Both the position numbers and the translations under genes were made by a program. A stretch of DNA of 24,494 nt from Trichomonas vaginalis G3 (Eukaryota > Parabasalia > Trichomonadida > Trichomonadidae). The notes under the pieces are model-generated. The model was not told the origin of the DNA, made no database searches, and saw only the letters and a program-made list of their open reading frames with translations. The number at the start of each line of letters is the position of its first letter. Position 1 is the stretch's first letter. Below, one piece after another: positions 8,107-18,100 of the stretch. The DNA lies in contig NW_026529129.1 in the NCBI RefSeq assembly GCF_026262505.1, forward strand, positions 1-24,494, given 5' to 3'.

Positions 8107-10284
8107 TATACCAACTTTCTTTGCTTTAATGAAATATTTAGGTTCAGCAAAGACTGCTATTCTATAACATTTACCATTGTTTTGGTATAAAGAACATATT
8201 CTGTCAATGTATTTTGTATTGTTTGGGTGTGTGTAACTTTGTTCTGGCTTCAATTCCGGAAGAATCTCGAATACGTCATCCTTTTTATTCTATAGTAAAA
8301 TGTCATTTCCGAAAATTAGAAGCGTATAGTGTTTCAAAAGGTTTAAATGGCGGTGCGCAGATGTGAAGTTAAATTTCCCAATCCAACAAACAGTCAAGTG
8401 TTTGTTGTCAATGTCAAGACAGAGATGTTGAAGTGGGGAAACCATACGGAAGACGAAAGATGGTGTCAATTGTTCCTGTAAAGAGACAACCAACATAATC
8501 CTGGAAGTTAGGCAGACGACTTAAGTTCTGATTGTTACGAATTTGTCGAACGGATACCAACAACTGAATAGCCTAATATTCTAACTCGGAGATTTAGATT
8601 TGTTTCAAGCTTTATTTAGGGATATTTTAGTTTATATGTTAAATCCTTGGGTGGTACAACCCTGTAAAAGTGAACTCACTTGGCACTGTCATTGCTAACC
8701 TCTGTCTCATGAAGTAATATTGGATATAGAATCACATATAGAAACTAGTTTCTTGTACAGAAGAAGAGACTCTCGAGTATAGGAATATGCATGACAATAT
8801 GAACCCGACATTAGTTGCTGTGGTTGTTCTCATATTATATGTCTATTGACAGGAGTATTTACGTTATGAAGTAGGTATGTGAACACGTTGAACTCCTAAA
8901 GTTATGTTTCTTAGACACTAGACTCGATATCATAAAATTCTTTTAGACGACCACAGATCATTTCATTGACGCTTTAATTATGCTATCTACTTGGCAGATA
9001 GAAGTTAATTGTGGTTTATAACTTATTGCGATACTAAATAACGCTGCAGCTATATACACTTACTAGTTGTAACAACTAAGCTTACAAAGTCCTCAAGGAC
9101 TGGATTATTCGTCAACTAAGCTTTATACAGAAGATGACTAGCTGCTTTTGTTAGCCTCGAATTCTTTGAAAGTCATCTGCTAACTCTCAGAAGATATGAA
9201 TACTGTTAGTTGTTGTGATATGGTCAAAATTATACTACGCCTGTTGAAGACTACATTGATCTCAGATTTATACCACCAACAGGTCTTTGATCTGATCTTT
9301 CAGTTTTAATTACTCTGATAGAGATATAAGTACGGGTGTAACGCATGTGCTCCCGCCAACTCTACAGACGCAGCCGCTTCTCCACTCTATGCCTTTGTGC
9401 ATTCTGTCCGTATCTTGATCTCATTATTGACTAACATACTATTGACTTGTTTGTAACGATTTTATAGCATGGTAATTAGTGGCAAATGGACTTATTTTTT
9501 CTGGTTATTTACTCTTCCTACACAGTTCTCGCTATACCACGAACCATGGTTGTATCATAAACTCAATGTAGATAAGTCACTATTCTCAATGTGACATTCT
9601 ATAGCACAATCAATTCTTATATCATCGTTGAAATGACAATTTTCTGTTATGTACAATAATTAGTTATTTCAAGAGTGTTATGGACGAACGTTTCCGAAGA
9701 TGATCGACAGAAACTCATTAATGTACAGAAAAAAATTACTTATGTGGCGTATAAAAGCAAAAACTACATATTCTACTGCTGAAGGTTTTGTCCTATTTGT
9801 TCTATTCGAATTGCAGAATTTTTCAACCTTAGTGAATCTCAAAACAACCACTTTGGCAACGACTACTAACAATTACGATATGACATACATTTAGTTGACT
9901 CTGACCAGAACAAGCAAAACTAGTTTCTGTTTCCTGTATTAATCATATTTATGTACACTAATATGTACTTCTAGTCAAATACAGGTCAAGATAAGTTTCG
10001 AGATTGGAAGATGCAACTGGTGTAAAAGTATTGATATTTAAGAGAAAAGCTTCACAAATAATAGCTCAAGAACAACAATATTGCAATAAGACAAAATGCA
10101 AACAACAAAGTCTATATGAATGCCAAAAAAAATAATATTTTTTTTTAATTTTCTATACTAATTAATTGTACCATTGTATGAATCAGATGTTATTCAGCCA
10201 TATTTTTAAATGATTCCAAGCATAATTCAGATTATGTGGTTTCCATAATTCGAGACTATAACAAGGCAGAATCGGTTGGGAATA
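8107..10284. other. Gene-poor AT-rich spacer between inverted arms
   Basis: No convincing gene, RNA or named element was found in this 2.2 kb. Near the left end a short minus-strand frame (8068-8253, with PNNTKYIDRICSLYQNNGKC) has plausible composition and may be Maverick debris. About 8580-9700 is non-coding in all frames. A 15-bp palindrome TAGTTGTAACAACTA lies at 9064-9078. Two 64-aa frames at 9678-9894 overlap on opposite strands, and neither looks real. The spacer may be an inserted noncoding element, but I see no terminal repeats that would delimit one. Confidence 0.5.
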
Positions 10285-11323
10285 TTTGAAACTTGAATGG
10301 TGGGGAAAGTCTTGATTGTAACCCAAAAGTATTAACAACAAACTTACAGGATTCTTTCCCCCTCTAAGGTAAGTTATAATACAATATTATGTCAAAACTG
10401 GCTGTACTGTCCATATTTGACGAGAGAAGTCAGTTTCAGAACAACCTTACTGACTGCTGCAATCTGCTCGATGGAGGCTGTCGTTATGCCATTCTGAGGG
10501 AGCTGCCAGGTTTCAGTCGAACGATCTTGCAAATAGAGCATCTTTCCGTGAAAAGGTGCCTATTGGTTTTGTATAAACTTCTTTGCTTTCATTCATTGGA
10601 ACCGTCTCTGTCACCAGTTATATTGTATTGTGTACATACCAAACAGTTGAATACCACCCGATAAGTTTCTTGAGTCTACAATGGAATGCCAAGTCCAAAA
10701 GGTTTGAACGTTTCCATTTGTTATATTGGGAGTTTTTTGACCTCCTGTATGAGTCCATACTTTCAATATGCTAATAGAACTTGCATTTCAGGTTAATGGT
10801 TTGTTGTGAAGTTGTTGTTTAAATTCATAGCAATCCTATGCAAGTTGTATGACGCTATATCTCAACTGTAGAATATTCTTCCCTCTTGGAATAATATTTG
10901 CCGCCATCTATGTATATGTATTAAATACCAGGGTTGTAGAAAAAGAATTAGTCATTTATAGTTCCGTCTGAAACAGTAAAAAACATAGTATCTGCATGTT
11001 TTCATTGCAGTTGTTAAAAGCAATATTCTGTCTTGCACCTGGGTAGCACTTTGGTTTCCAAACTTCCCCTGCAATCCTTGACATGATATTTGGTGTATCG
11101 GGAACATAAGTGGAACTGCAATAATATTTTGGGCTAAAGCATTTGAAATATCTGTGGTCCCAACAATATAGACTGAAGTCTGGCTTTCTATTCTTTTGCA
11201 TTCAAATTTTTCGCATGTGACTTAATGGGTCCAAAGCAGTTCGCAGCATTGAATAATAGTTTAACTGTCAATTGTTGAGTTTGAGAACCAGTCTAAGTCA
11301 ACTTTGGTCTTTGCAATTCGGCG
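10285..11323 (-). repeat. Right arm of the ~1 kb inverted repeat (Maverick gene fossil)
   Basis: Reverse-complement partner of 7078-8106. Coding-like sequence reads on the minus strand, with YFKCFSPKYYCSSTYVPDTP (about 11080-11160) aligning to the plus-strand piece FKCFSCQIYCSPTYV of the left arm. Beyond the outer edge of the homology, the same minus-strand gene reaches an apparent start at 11462 with MLPIEKENSRVATTKPLDEL. The left arm shows no clear match to this start region. The copy is broken. The protein family is not recognised. Confidence 0.72.
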
Positions 11324-11462
11324 ACCATCTTAATGAGTAGTCAAAACGATAGCCTTCATGCTTTACGGTATCTGTCTCAAACTTTTGACCGACATTAGTA
11401 AAAAGTTCATCTAATGGTTTAGTTGTAGCAACTCTAGAATTTTCTTTTTCTATTGGAAGCAT

Positions 11463-11480
11463 ATTTTATCTATAATAAAA
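11463..11480. promoter_or_regulatory. 18-bp divergent intergenic region
   Basis: Only ATTTTATCTATAATAAAA separates the minus-strand ATG (11462) from the plus-strand ATG (11481). Both genes must therefore start transcription within, or inside, each other's leader or coding sequence. T. vaginalis leaders can be under 20 nt, so this is feasible. I see no clean TCAY(T/A) initiator on either strand here, so other signals may be used, or the starts may be misjudged. Confidence 0.4.
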
Positions 11481-13316
11481 ATGTCAAATGAAACAGCGTC
11501 TATGAGAGAAATACAACACAACCGACAACTCATTATGCAAGCTCTAAATAAGAACACAACAAACTTTTCAAACTATTCTAAGATATCTGAGTCATTGAAA
11601 GGGGGTGACTTAAAACTGACAATAAACCCAATGACAGATGAGTTTCTATTTCAAGACAATAAGAACAATACTGTCTGTATAAATCCAACAAAAGGAACTT
11701 TAAACGAGAAACCTATAAATGAACTTCTTTTGAAAGCAGATGTTGACAACAAAGCTGACAAAGAATATGTAGACGATGCAATAGCAAAAAGAAGAAGAAA
11801 GAGCTAACAATGCTTATGCAACAAAAGAACATACTCATCCTGAACTAGCAGACAAAACATATGTTGACAATAAAATGTCAAGTGAAGTGACAAGAGCTGA
11901 AAACGAATATTCTAAAAAGACTCATATACATTATATTAACCAAATACCAAGTCTTAAGGAAACATTAGAGACAAAAGCAGATAAGACTCATACACATTCT
12001 ATATCTGATATTACAAACTTACAAGAAACCTTAAACAGGAAAAGTGACGTTGGACATACACATTCTATATCTGATATTACAAACTTACAAGAAACCTTAA
12101 ACAGGAAAAGTGACGTTGGACATACACATTCTATATCTGATATTACAAACTTACAAGAAACCTTAAACAGGAAAAGTGACGTTGGACATACACATTCTAT
12201 ATCTGATATTACAAACTTACAAGAAACCTTAAACAGGAAAAGTGACGTTGGACATACACATACATCTTCTGAAATAACAGACTTAAACGTTAGCCTTGAA
12301 AAGAAAGCAGATAAAACATATGTCAATGAAATATACCACAGTTTGATAGGAACAAAAAATATTGAAACTATTGTTGGTGACTTTTCTGTCAATGAAGAAA
12401 ATAAATATTTTAGATGGCAGTTGGTACAGTCCTTAAAAATGGTACACGGTATAAACTCATTCCGAAAAATAACAATGAAATGTATGTAAGCTATAAAAAG
12501 AATGATGGTACACAAGTTAAAGTTCCATTAGACAACAACTGCTACTTAAACTTATATGGAGACGAACAAAAGAAATATTTAAGAGTTTATGAAATGGCAG
12601 ATATGACATTGCCTGACCCAGCTCCAGCACCACATTATTATGACTATGGAGATGACGACAGAACACCACATGTAGATGAACAAAAGCTAACATTATATTT
12701 AGATTATTATAGATATAAAAGATATAATGCAATAGAAAAAACGAGAATAGTATATTATTATACAGATGACAGAAATAAATATTATAGTCAAGATTTTACC
12801 TACCCTGAAAACATAAGATTATATTATAAAAAATATTCTGACACAAACCAGAAGAAACCTGAAATAGTTGCACTATATTTTAAGTTCAAAAGAGACAATC
12901 CTATAATATCTCATATGTTTGATTTAATGAACCCAGTAGGTTCTATTTATACATCTATGGATGCAAGAGGTCCTCAAGTAATGTTTGGTGTTGGTGCATG
13001 GGAACAAATAGTCGACAGGTTTTTGTATTGTGCAAACTCTTCAAAGGAAACAGGTGGAAGTAAAACGATTTCAGGTGAAAATTTACCTGCACACAGTCAT
13101 TACATAGATTTAAGTACATCTCAAGCAGGTTGGCATAAGCATAGATATTGGGATTGGTCAGGAATGACAAAAGGTAAAGGATATGATGTTAAAGAGGACG
13201 TTAAGTTTGCTATAAATTGTTACTGGGATGACACGCAGGGAGAAGGAAACCATACACATTTCGTTTCAGGATATACGCAAACAACGGGACAAAGTAAAGA
13301 ATACATGCCACAATAA
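11481..13316 (+). pseudogene. Phage-tail-fibre/collar-like Maverick gene, about two breaks
   Basis: The N-terminal part (from MSNETASMREIQHNRQLIMQ) leads into coiled-coil-like segments with KADVDNKADKEYVDDAIA, typical of trimeric fibres. The middle holds repeats of HTHSISDITNLQETLNRKSD, the style of phage fibre shafts. The C-terminal part is a collar-like domain: NPVGSIYTSMDARGPQVMFG, then WEQIVDRFLYCAN, then ENLPAHSH and GNHTH, with several HxH motifs like those that bind metal in T4-type fibres. The likely role is receptor or surface binding by the element's particle. It is broken about twice but far better preserved than the Maverick sequence before 11462. Its reading frame ends where the MULE sequence begins. 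A 175-aa frame on the opposite strand is a shadow. Confidence 0.75.
11995..12258 (+). repeat. Four identical 66-bp tandem repeats in the fibre shaft
   Basis: Units start at 11995, 12061, 12127 and 12193 and appear identical base for base. Each encodes 22 residues of the HSISDITNLQETLNRKSD type. A diverged unit precedes them (about 11923-11994) and another follows (from 12259). Identity across four copies points to very recent expansion or homogenisation by recombination. The length is a multiple of three, so copy number can vary without changing the frame. Confidence 0.92.
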
Positions 13317-14809
13317 TTAAGGATATTTATGATTTGCGCTCGTTACTTAAACAATTACCCGGCAAAGTTTATGTCCATCTTTTAGAAGATAAGCTAAAAG
13401 ATCTTGCAACTTGCGATTCAAAATCAATTCAATGGTCATGCTGGATCCCAGACCTTGTACCTGATTTATTAAGAGTTGCAATTGAAAACGAATGTATCCA
13501 GACCATCGAACTGGATGCCACGTTTTCGTTTCCTCCGTATATACTTATATTACCCCAGTGTGTTATTAATAACACAGGTTATCCACTGGGATATTACTTC
13601 GGGCTGAGCGAAAACTCAAATGCTTACAGAATCTTTTATGAAAGACTAGTTTCATCTGCTACAGATGTTGATATTCAAAATGTCCCGATTTTAAGCGATT
13701 TGCTCTCTTCTCTTGAAAGTTTTTGCAAAAGTAGCCATTTAATTCATTGGCTTTGCGCTTATCATTTTTTAAAAACAATTAAAGATAGTGTAATCATGAG
13801 GGGATTGATTCGAGAAGTAATATATGCAGAAGATGAAGCAACGTATAATGTTAGATACGAAACATACTCCGAAATTGTTAATCATTTAAATAAGAATGAA
13901 TTGGTTGATCCTCTTGATATGGAAAAATGGATCAATCTTGGCAAAGAGGAATTCAAATCCAAAATCGCACGATTTAAGAGAGATGTCAAAATCATGCCTA
14001 GCAATCATGCGGAAGGTAATCACGGGAGCTTGAATACCAAAATGAAGGAGATTTCAAGCAAAAACAAACTTTTGAAGTTCCAAACAATGATTGAACATAT
14101 AATGTCGAGATTTAATCAAATTGATGATCCAAAAAATGATAATGTAATGAAACTTTATAGAAAATTGAAAATTTCGGCAATTAAAAATAAAGTCGAACAG
14201 CATTGTAAATGCAACTGCAACATGGAAAATGTTTATAAACTATATGGTGTTCATATTCCATGTATTCATAACATCTTAGATGTAAAACCGGCCGATTTAG
14301 AAAAACCTAAAGCATTTCATATTGGAAAATTGGAATTCAATAGTTCGAAGAATATTCTAGTTTATGATGATGAAGACAATCCGATAGGAAAGGGTGATCG
14401 GAAAAATGAACAATGCAAAATTTCGGCTCGGAAAACATTTACAACCAAAGTTGAGAACGAAATTTACTTGTATGAAGAACAAGTAACTCCAGATATAGGA
14501 GTTAAAAGTCTTGTTCAACGCATTTTAAATCTTCCGTCAATTGACAAGGCAACAAGTTTCATGTTTAATCTTGGGATGAACATCGATTATGATACAATTC
14601 AGGCAATTCATTATATATCATCATTAAGAAAAACACATCCAGAAGTGATAGATTTGGCATTAAGTAATGCATATCTTCCGGAAGAATCAGATGAATATCA
14701 GCAAAACAAAGACATGATTTCAAAAATTATCGAAGAAGTTTTTGATAATAAAGACAAGGAAAGAGATCCGGATTTTGTTGTAAGAAGGAAGAGGAAAAAT
14801 GGTTTGTGA
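13298..14809 (+). CDS. Mutator-like element (MULE) transposase, N-terminally truncated
   Basis: An uninterrupted frame of about 500 codons. It is open from 13298 but has no ATG near its front; recognisable sequence starts around KDIYDLRSLLKQL (13319). Numbering from 13334, all MULE landmarks are present: first Asp in ELDATF (D61, codon 13514), second Asp in PILSD (D122, codon 13697), the CAYH motif (C141, H144), and the catalytic Glu in SNHAEGNHGSLN (E227, codon 14012). A SWIM-type zinc motif follows, CKC (291-293) with PCIH (310-312). The C-terminus ends in a basic RRKRK, a possible nuclear-localisation signal. MULE transposases cut and paste DNA by a DDE mechanism. The N-terminal DNA-binding part and the 5' terminal repeat are not seen. 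The front edge abuts the Maverick fibre gene, so a truncated element lies at a rearrangement junction. The catalytic core appears intact, but expression is doubtful without a start codon. Confidence 0.85.
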   Translation, partial: RIHATIIKDIYDLRSLLKQLPGKVYVHLLEDKLKDLATCDSKSIQWSCWIPDLVPDLLRVAIENECIQTIELDATFSFPPYILILPQCVINNTGYPLGYYFGLSENSNAYRIFYERLVSSATDVDIQNVPILSDLLSSLESFCKSSHLIHWLCAYHFLKTIKDSVIMRGLIREVIYAEDEATYNVRYETYSEIVNHLNKNELVDPLDMEKWINLGKEEFKSKIARFKRDVKIMPSNHAEGNHGSLNTKMKEISSKNKLLKFQTMIEHIMSRFNQIDDPKNDNVMKLYRKLKISAIKNKVEQHCKCNCNMENVYKLYGVHIPCIHNILDVKPADLEKPKAFHIGKLEFNSSKNILVYDDEDNPIGKGDRKNEQCKISARKTFTTKVENEIYLYEEQVTPDIGVKSLVQRILNLPSIDKATSFMFNLGMNIDYDTIQAIHYISSLRKTHPEVIDLALSNAYLPEESDEYQQNKDMISKIIEEVFDNKDKERDPDFVVRRKRKNGL

Positions 14810-14988
14810 AAAAAATATTTATATGAATAAAATGTGTATGATTATTGTTTATAAAAATAGTTAATAAATATGAGAAACTATTTAATTATTTGTTATATAA
14901 AGATTCGATATACAGAACAGAATGAAAAAGGATAAAAAAATTAATCAGAAAGATGTAAAAGTTTGGGAGATATAAAAAATATTATAGA
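14810..14988. other. AT-rich 3' flank of the MULE
   Basis: About 180 bp, very AT-rich, between the transposase stop and the minisatellite. It should hold the 3' untranslated region and, if retained, the 3' terminal inverted repeat of the MULE. That repeat cannot be identified because the 5' partner is missing. Two weak GAT-centred pieces at 14952 and 14969 may already be eroded satellite units. Confidence 0.5.
14828..14831 (+). terminator. Candidate polyadenylation signal TAAA
   Basis: TAAA (within AATAAAA) lies 19 nt after the TGA of the transposase. T. vaginalis uses UAAA as its poly(A) signal shortly after, or overlapping, the stop codon. In AT-rich DNA the motif is common, so only its position supports it. 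Confidence 0.3.
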
Positions 14989-15140
14989 GATAAAATATTT
15001 CCTGAGAGATAAAAAAGTCAATGAAAGATGCAACAGTGAGAGACTGATGCAACAGTGTTAATGAGATGGAATAATGTCTGAGAGATGCAAGAGTGTCTGA
15101 GAGATACAATAGTATCTAACAGAAGTAAAAGTAAGTGATA
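14989..15140 (+). repeat. Degenerate left edge of the 19-bp array
   Basis: Eight units keep exact 19-bp spacing of their GA(T) landmark (14989, 15008, 15027, 15046, 15065, 15084, 15103, 15122) while their sequence has drifted far from the consensus; the last has GAAG for GATG. Units become regular at 15141. Decay at the edge with a homogeneous interior is the classic outcome of unequal exchange, which rarely reaches terminal units. Confidence 0.8.
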
Positions 15141-18100
15141 GATGCAACAGTGTCTATGAGATGCAACAGTGTCTATGAGATGCAACAGTGTCTGACAGAT
15201 GCAACAGTGTCTGACAGATGCAACAGTGTGTATGAGATGCAACAGTGTCTGACAGATGCAACAGTGTCTGACAGATGCAACAGTGTGTATGAGATGCAAC
15301 AGTGTCTGACAGATGCAAAAGTGTCTATGAGATGCAACAGTGTCTATGAGATGCAACAGTGTCTATGAGATGCAACAGTGTCTGACAGATGCAACAGTGT
15401 GTATGAGATGCAACAGTATCTGACAGATGCAACAGTGTCTATCAGATGCAACAGTGTCTATGAGATGCAACAGTGTCTATGAGATGCAACAGTGTCTGAC
15501 AGATGCAACAGTGTCTGACAGATGCAACAGTGTCGGACAGATGCAACAGTGTCTATGAGATGCAACAGTGTCTATGAGATGCAACAGTGTCTATGAGATG
15601 CAACAGTGTCTATGAGATGCAACAGTGTCTATGAGATGCAACAGTGTCTATGAGATGCAACAGTGTCTATGAGATGCAACAGTGTCTATGAGATGCAACA
15701 GTGTCTATGAGATGCAACAGTGTTTATGAGATGCAACAGTGTCTGACAGATGCAACAGTGTCTGACAGATGCAACAGTGTCTATGAGATGCATCAGTGTC
15801 TGACAGATGCAACAGTGTCTATGAGATGCAACAGTGTCTGACAGATGCAACAGTGTCTGACAGATGCAACAGTGTCGGACAGATGCAACAGTGTCTATGA
15901 GATGCAACAGTGTCTATGAGATGCAACAGTGTCTATGAGATGCAACAGTGTCTATGAGATGCAACAGTGTCTATGAGATGCAACAGTGTCTGACAGATGC
16001 AACAGTGTCTATGAGATGCAACAGTGTTTATGAGATGCAACAGTGTCTATGAGATGCAACAGTGTCTGACAGATGCAACAGTGTCTGACAGATGCAACAG
16101 TGTGTATGAGATGCAACAGTGTCTGACAGATGCAACAGTGTCTATGAGATGCAACAGTGTCTATGAGATGCAACAGTGTCTGACAGATGCAACAGTGTCT
16201 ATGAGATGCAACAGTGTCTATGAGATGCAACAGTGTCTATGAGATGCAACAGTGTCTATGAGATGCAACAGTGTCTATGAGATGCAACAGTGTCTATGAG
16301 ATGCAACAGTGTCTATGAGATGCAACAGTGTCTGACAGATGCAACAGTGTCTATGAGATGCAACAGTGTGTATGAGATGCAACAGTGTCTGACAGATGCA
16401 ACAGTGTCTATGAGATGCAACAGTGTCTGACAGATGCAACAGTGTGTATGAGATGCAACAGTGTCTATGAGATGCAACAGTGTCTATGAGATGCAACAGT
16501 GTCTGAGATGCAACAGTGTCTATGAGATGCAACAGTGTCTATGAGATGCAACAGTGTCTGACAGATGCAACAGTGTCTATGAGATGCAACAGTGTCTATG
16601 AGATGCAACAGTGTGTATGAGATGCAACAGTGTCTATGAGATGCAACAGTGTCTATGAGATGCAACAGTGTCTGACAGATGCAAAAGTGTTTATGAGATG
16701 CAACAGTGTCTATGAGATGCAACAGTGTCTATGAGATGCAACAGTGTCTATGAGATGCAACAGTGTCTATGAGATGCAACAGTGTCTATGAGATGCAACA
16801 GTGTGTATGAGATGCAACAGTGTCTGACAGATGCAAAAGTGTTTATGAGATGCAACAGTGTCTGACAGATGCAACAGTGTCTATGAGATGCAACAGTGTC
16901 TATGAGATGCAACAGTGTCTATGAGATGCAACAGTGTCTATGAGATGCAACAGTGTCTATGAGATGCAACAGTGTCTATGAGATGCAACAGTGTCTATGA
17001 GATGCAACAGTGTCTATGAGATGCAACAGTGTCTATGAGATGCAACAGTGTGTATGAGATGCAACAGTGTCTATGAGATGCAACAGTGTGTATGAGATGC
17101 AACAGTGTCTATGAGATGCAACAGTGTTTATGAGATGCAACAGTGTCTATGAGATGCAACAGTGTCTATGAGATGCAACAGTGTCTATGAGATGCAACAG
17201 TGTGTATGAGATGCAACAGTGTCTATGAGATGCAACAGTGTCTATGAGATGCAACAGTGTCTATGAGATGCAACAGTGTCTATGAGATGCAACAGTGTCT
17301 GACAGATGCAACAGTGTCTATGAGATGCAACAGTGTGTATGAGATGCAACAGTGTCTATGAGATGCAACAGTGTCTATGAGATGCAACAGTGTCTATGAG
17401 ATGCAACAGTGTCTGACAGATGCAACAGTGTCTATGAGATGCAACAGTGTCTGACAGATGCAACAGTGTGTATGAGATGCAACAGTGTCTATGAGATGCA
17501 ACAGTGTCTGAGAGATGCAACAGTGTCTGACAGATGCAACAGTGTGTATGAGATGCAACAGTGTCTATGAGATGCAACAGTGTCTGACAGATGCAACAGT
17601 GTCTATGAGATGCAACAGTGTCTATGAGATGCAACAGTGTGTATGAGATGCAACAGTGTCTATGAGATGCAACAGTGTCTATGAGATGCAACAGTGTCTA
17701 TGAGATGCAACAGTGTCTATGAGATGCAACAGTGTCTATGAGATGCAACAGTGTCTATGAGATGCAACAGTGTCTATGAGATGCAACAGTGTCTATGAGA
17801 TGCAACAGTATCTGAGAGATGCAACAGTGTCTGACAGATGCAACAGTGTCTATGAGATGCAACAGTGTCTATGAGATGCAACAGTGTCTGACAGATGCAA
17901 CAGTGTCTATGAGATGCAACAGTGTCTATGAGATGCAACAGTGTCTGAGAGATGCAACAGTGTCTGAGATGCAACAGTGTCTATGAGATGCAACAGTGTC
18001 TGACAGATGCAACAGTGTGTATGAAATGCAACAGTGTCTATGAGATGCAACAGTGTCTGACAGATGCAAAAGTGTCTATGAGATGCAACAGTGTTATGAG

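Larger units (their letters stand above)
1..13316. mobile_element. Maverick/Polinton-derived region, mostly decayed
   Basis: Densely packed gene remains on both strands with very short spacers. They include a D12-type adenine methylase, an amphipathic Gly/Trp-rich minor-capsid-like stretch, coiled-coil and Gln-rich structural proteins and a tail-fibre/collar-like protein. This mix fits the large Maverick (Polinton) elements that are abundant in Trichomonas, and it does not look like host genes. The part before 11462 is broken many times. The part from 11481 has only about two breaks, so two copies of different age, or an internal rearrangement, are likely. I could not recognise a polymerase B, integrase, packaging ATPase or protease, nor terminal inverted repeats or target duplications, so neither end is defined. 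The family call is inference from content. Confidence 0.68.

Noticed and set aside
9678-9894. Two overlapping 64-aa frames on opposite strands
   Set aside because: Both are short and overlap almost completely, with no motif or start signal. Likely chance frames in the gene-poor spacer.
11988-12515. 175-aa minus-strand frame opposite the fibre gene
   Set aside because: It is a shadow of the 66-bp repeats. The plus strand has the recognisable fibre motifs.
13334-13336. TTG as the start codon of the transposase
   Set aside because: Non-ATG starts are not expected in this nuclear genome. The frame stays open upstream to 13298 and family-like sequence extends before this codon, so the front is best read as truncated.
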